The notes beneath the pieces are model-generated. The model was not told where the DNA came from and ran no database searches. It saw nothing but the letters and a program-made list of their open reading frames with translations. The translations under genes and the position numbers were made by a program. From Alphaproteobacteria bacterium (GTDB lineage Bacteria; Planctomycetota; Phycisphaerae; UBA1845), in NCBI GenBank assembly GCA_028285105.1, contig JANQQE010000004.1, positions 62,001 through 126,000 on the forward strand: a stretch of DNA of 64,000 bases, in the 5' to 3' direction. Position 1 is the first letter of the stretch; each line of letters starts with the position of its first letter. Shown in pieces: positions 63,530 to 64,000 of this stretch.

Positions 63530-64000
63530 TGTACTTCCACCATTTCGAGAACCAGCGGCTCGTTTGGATTCGTTCGATTCATTGCAGGCGATCGTGTTTG
63601 TTGTACCGGTTGTCGATTCTGCAAGGTCCCATGCACGGGCATCGATCGATTCATCGCAGGCATCGGCGACATCGTCTGCATGGCTGGTGGCTGCATGCTA
63701 GATGTATTCTGCTGCGAAACCTGAGCACCGACATATTCGACGACTTGCATCGACCCGACTTCATCGTTCGGCCTGTAGGATGCTGGCTGTGATCGCATGG
63801 ATGCCGTCATCCCCGGTCGCGGTGGACCGTAAACCGACGCGGTCTTCTGGTTGATATTTCTAGGTTGCGCCGGACGTGCCGGCCCGTAGGTATTCGGTTT
63901 CGGTCGAATGACCGGGACCTTCCGCGGATTGAGCGGCTGCAAGGTGCGCGTGGGCATGTTGTTGGGCGACTCGATTTCGCGGAAAGGCGCAACGTCCTGG
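63526..64000 (-). CDS. Gln/Pro/Asn-rich protein, 5' end outside window
   Basis: The frame is open to the window edge on the minus strand (QDVAPFREIESPNN precedes the first ATG at 63957), so the N-terminus is probably missing. The visible 157 residues are low complexity and rich in Pro, Gln, Asn, Met and Arg (VPVIRPKPNTYGPARPAQ; SMQPPAMQTMSPMPAMNRSM). They contain no folded domain and end LVLEMVEVQ. Such regions occur in secreted or envelope proteins as extended linkers. It is coupled by ATGA to the lipoprotein gene downstream. If the gene really starts at 63957 it would be a 143-aa protein. Confidence 0.6.
   Translation of the reverse strand, partial: QDVAPFREIESPNNMPTRTLQPLNPRKVPVIRPKPNTYGPARPAQPRNINQKTASVYGPPRPGMTASMRSQPASYRPNDEVGSMQVVEYVGAQVSQQNTSSMQPPAMQTMSPMPAMNRSMPVHGTLQNRQPVQQTRSPAMNRTNPNEPLVLEMVEVQ

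Overview
The window reads as chromosomal DNA of a planctomycete-like bacterium, plausibly near the Phycisphaerae. This rests on gene content, not on a marker-gene tree. The clues are an ECF sigma factor next to a Ser/Thr kinase with a TPR tail, very large secreted proteins with 'DCNxNGxxDxC' motifs and FG-GAP-type repeats, a sulfatase relic, an alternate GlmU-like protein, a DUF1844 protein, futalosine-pathway menaquinone synthesis (MqnE), many lipoproteins and a tRNA without encoded CCA. Genes lie on both strands in short operons, and TTG/GTG starts with good Shine-Dalgarno sites are common.

Layout. 1-1.8 kb: class IV aminotransferase (cut by the window edge) and a Nif3-family protein. 1.9-4.4 kb: giant lipoprotein A. 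4.4-6.3 kb (minus): tdk and a nucleoside transporter, a nucleoside-salvage pair. 6.4-8.0 kb: XdhC-like and MocA-like proteins, a molybdenum-enzyme maturation pair without its enzyme here. 8.1-9.3 kb (minus): GlmU-like protein. 9.39-9.59 kb (minus): a structured RNA with paired ends, its own promoter and a terminator, best described as 6S-like. 9.9-11.2 kb: trpA and an anchored thioredoxin. 11.2-14.0 kb (minus): uvrA. 14.5-16.7 kb: S41 protease. 16.8-17.8 kb (minus): Ada. 17.9-23.1 kb (minus): MacA/MacB-type exporter with a lipoprotein hydrolase and a secreted protein. 23.4-28.5 kb: M20 peptidase, giant lipoprotein B (a paralogue of A) and a methyltransferase. 28.5-30.7 kb: small lipoprotein, tRNA-Ile(CAU), Nramp-like transporter, DinB-like protein.

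30.8-31.6 kb (minus) holds a decayed sulfatase with frameshift, internal deletion and nonsense lesions. It is followed by a REP-type palindrome inserted at the start of an S41-like gene that is coupled to purN. 33.4-36.6 kb: hydrolase, anchored coiled-coil protein ending in a second REP-like hairpin, and mqnE. 36.8-39.1 kb (minus): large lipoprotein of unknown family. 39.8-41.1 kb: TlpA-like redoxin. 41.2-44.5 kb (minus): ECF sigma plus kinase. 45.2-49.5 kb (minus): argR-argG-argH-proB, with a probable frameshift at the argG 3' end. 50.0-54.5 kb: giant mosaic secreted protein. 54.5-55.6 kb (minus): TPR lipoprotein. 55.8-62.9 kb (plus): glycosyltransferase, possible BshC-like protein, DUF1844 protein, rhomboid-TPR protein, CheB, folP and an ArsR-AHSA1 fusion. 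63.0-64.0 kb (minus): lipoprotein coupled to a Gln/Pro-rich protein cut by the window end.

The most notable items are the 6S-like RNA, the two paralogous giant lipoproteins, the mobile-palindrome footprints, the damaged sulfatase and argG genes, and several large proteins with no recognised family. No phage, CRISPR array, insertion sequence or rRNA was seen.
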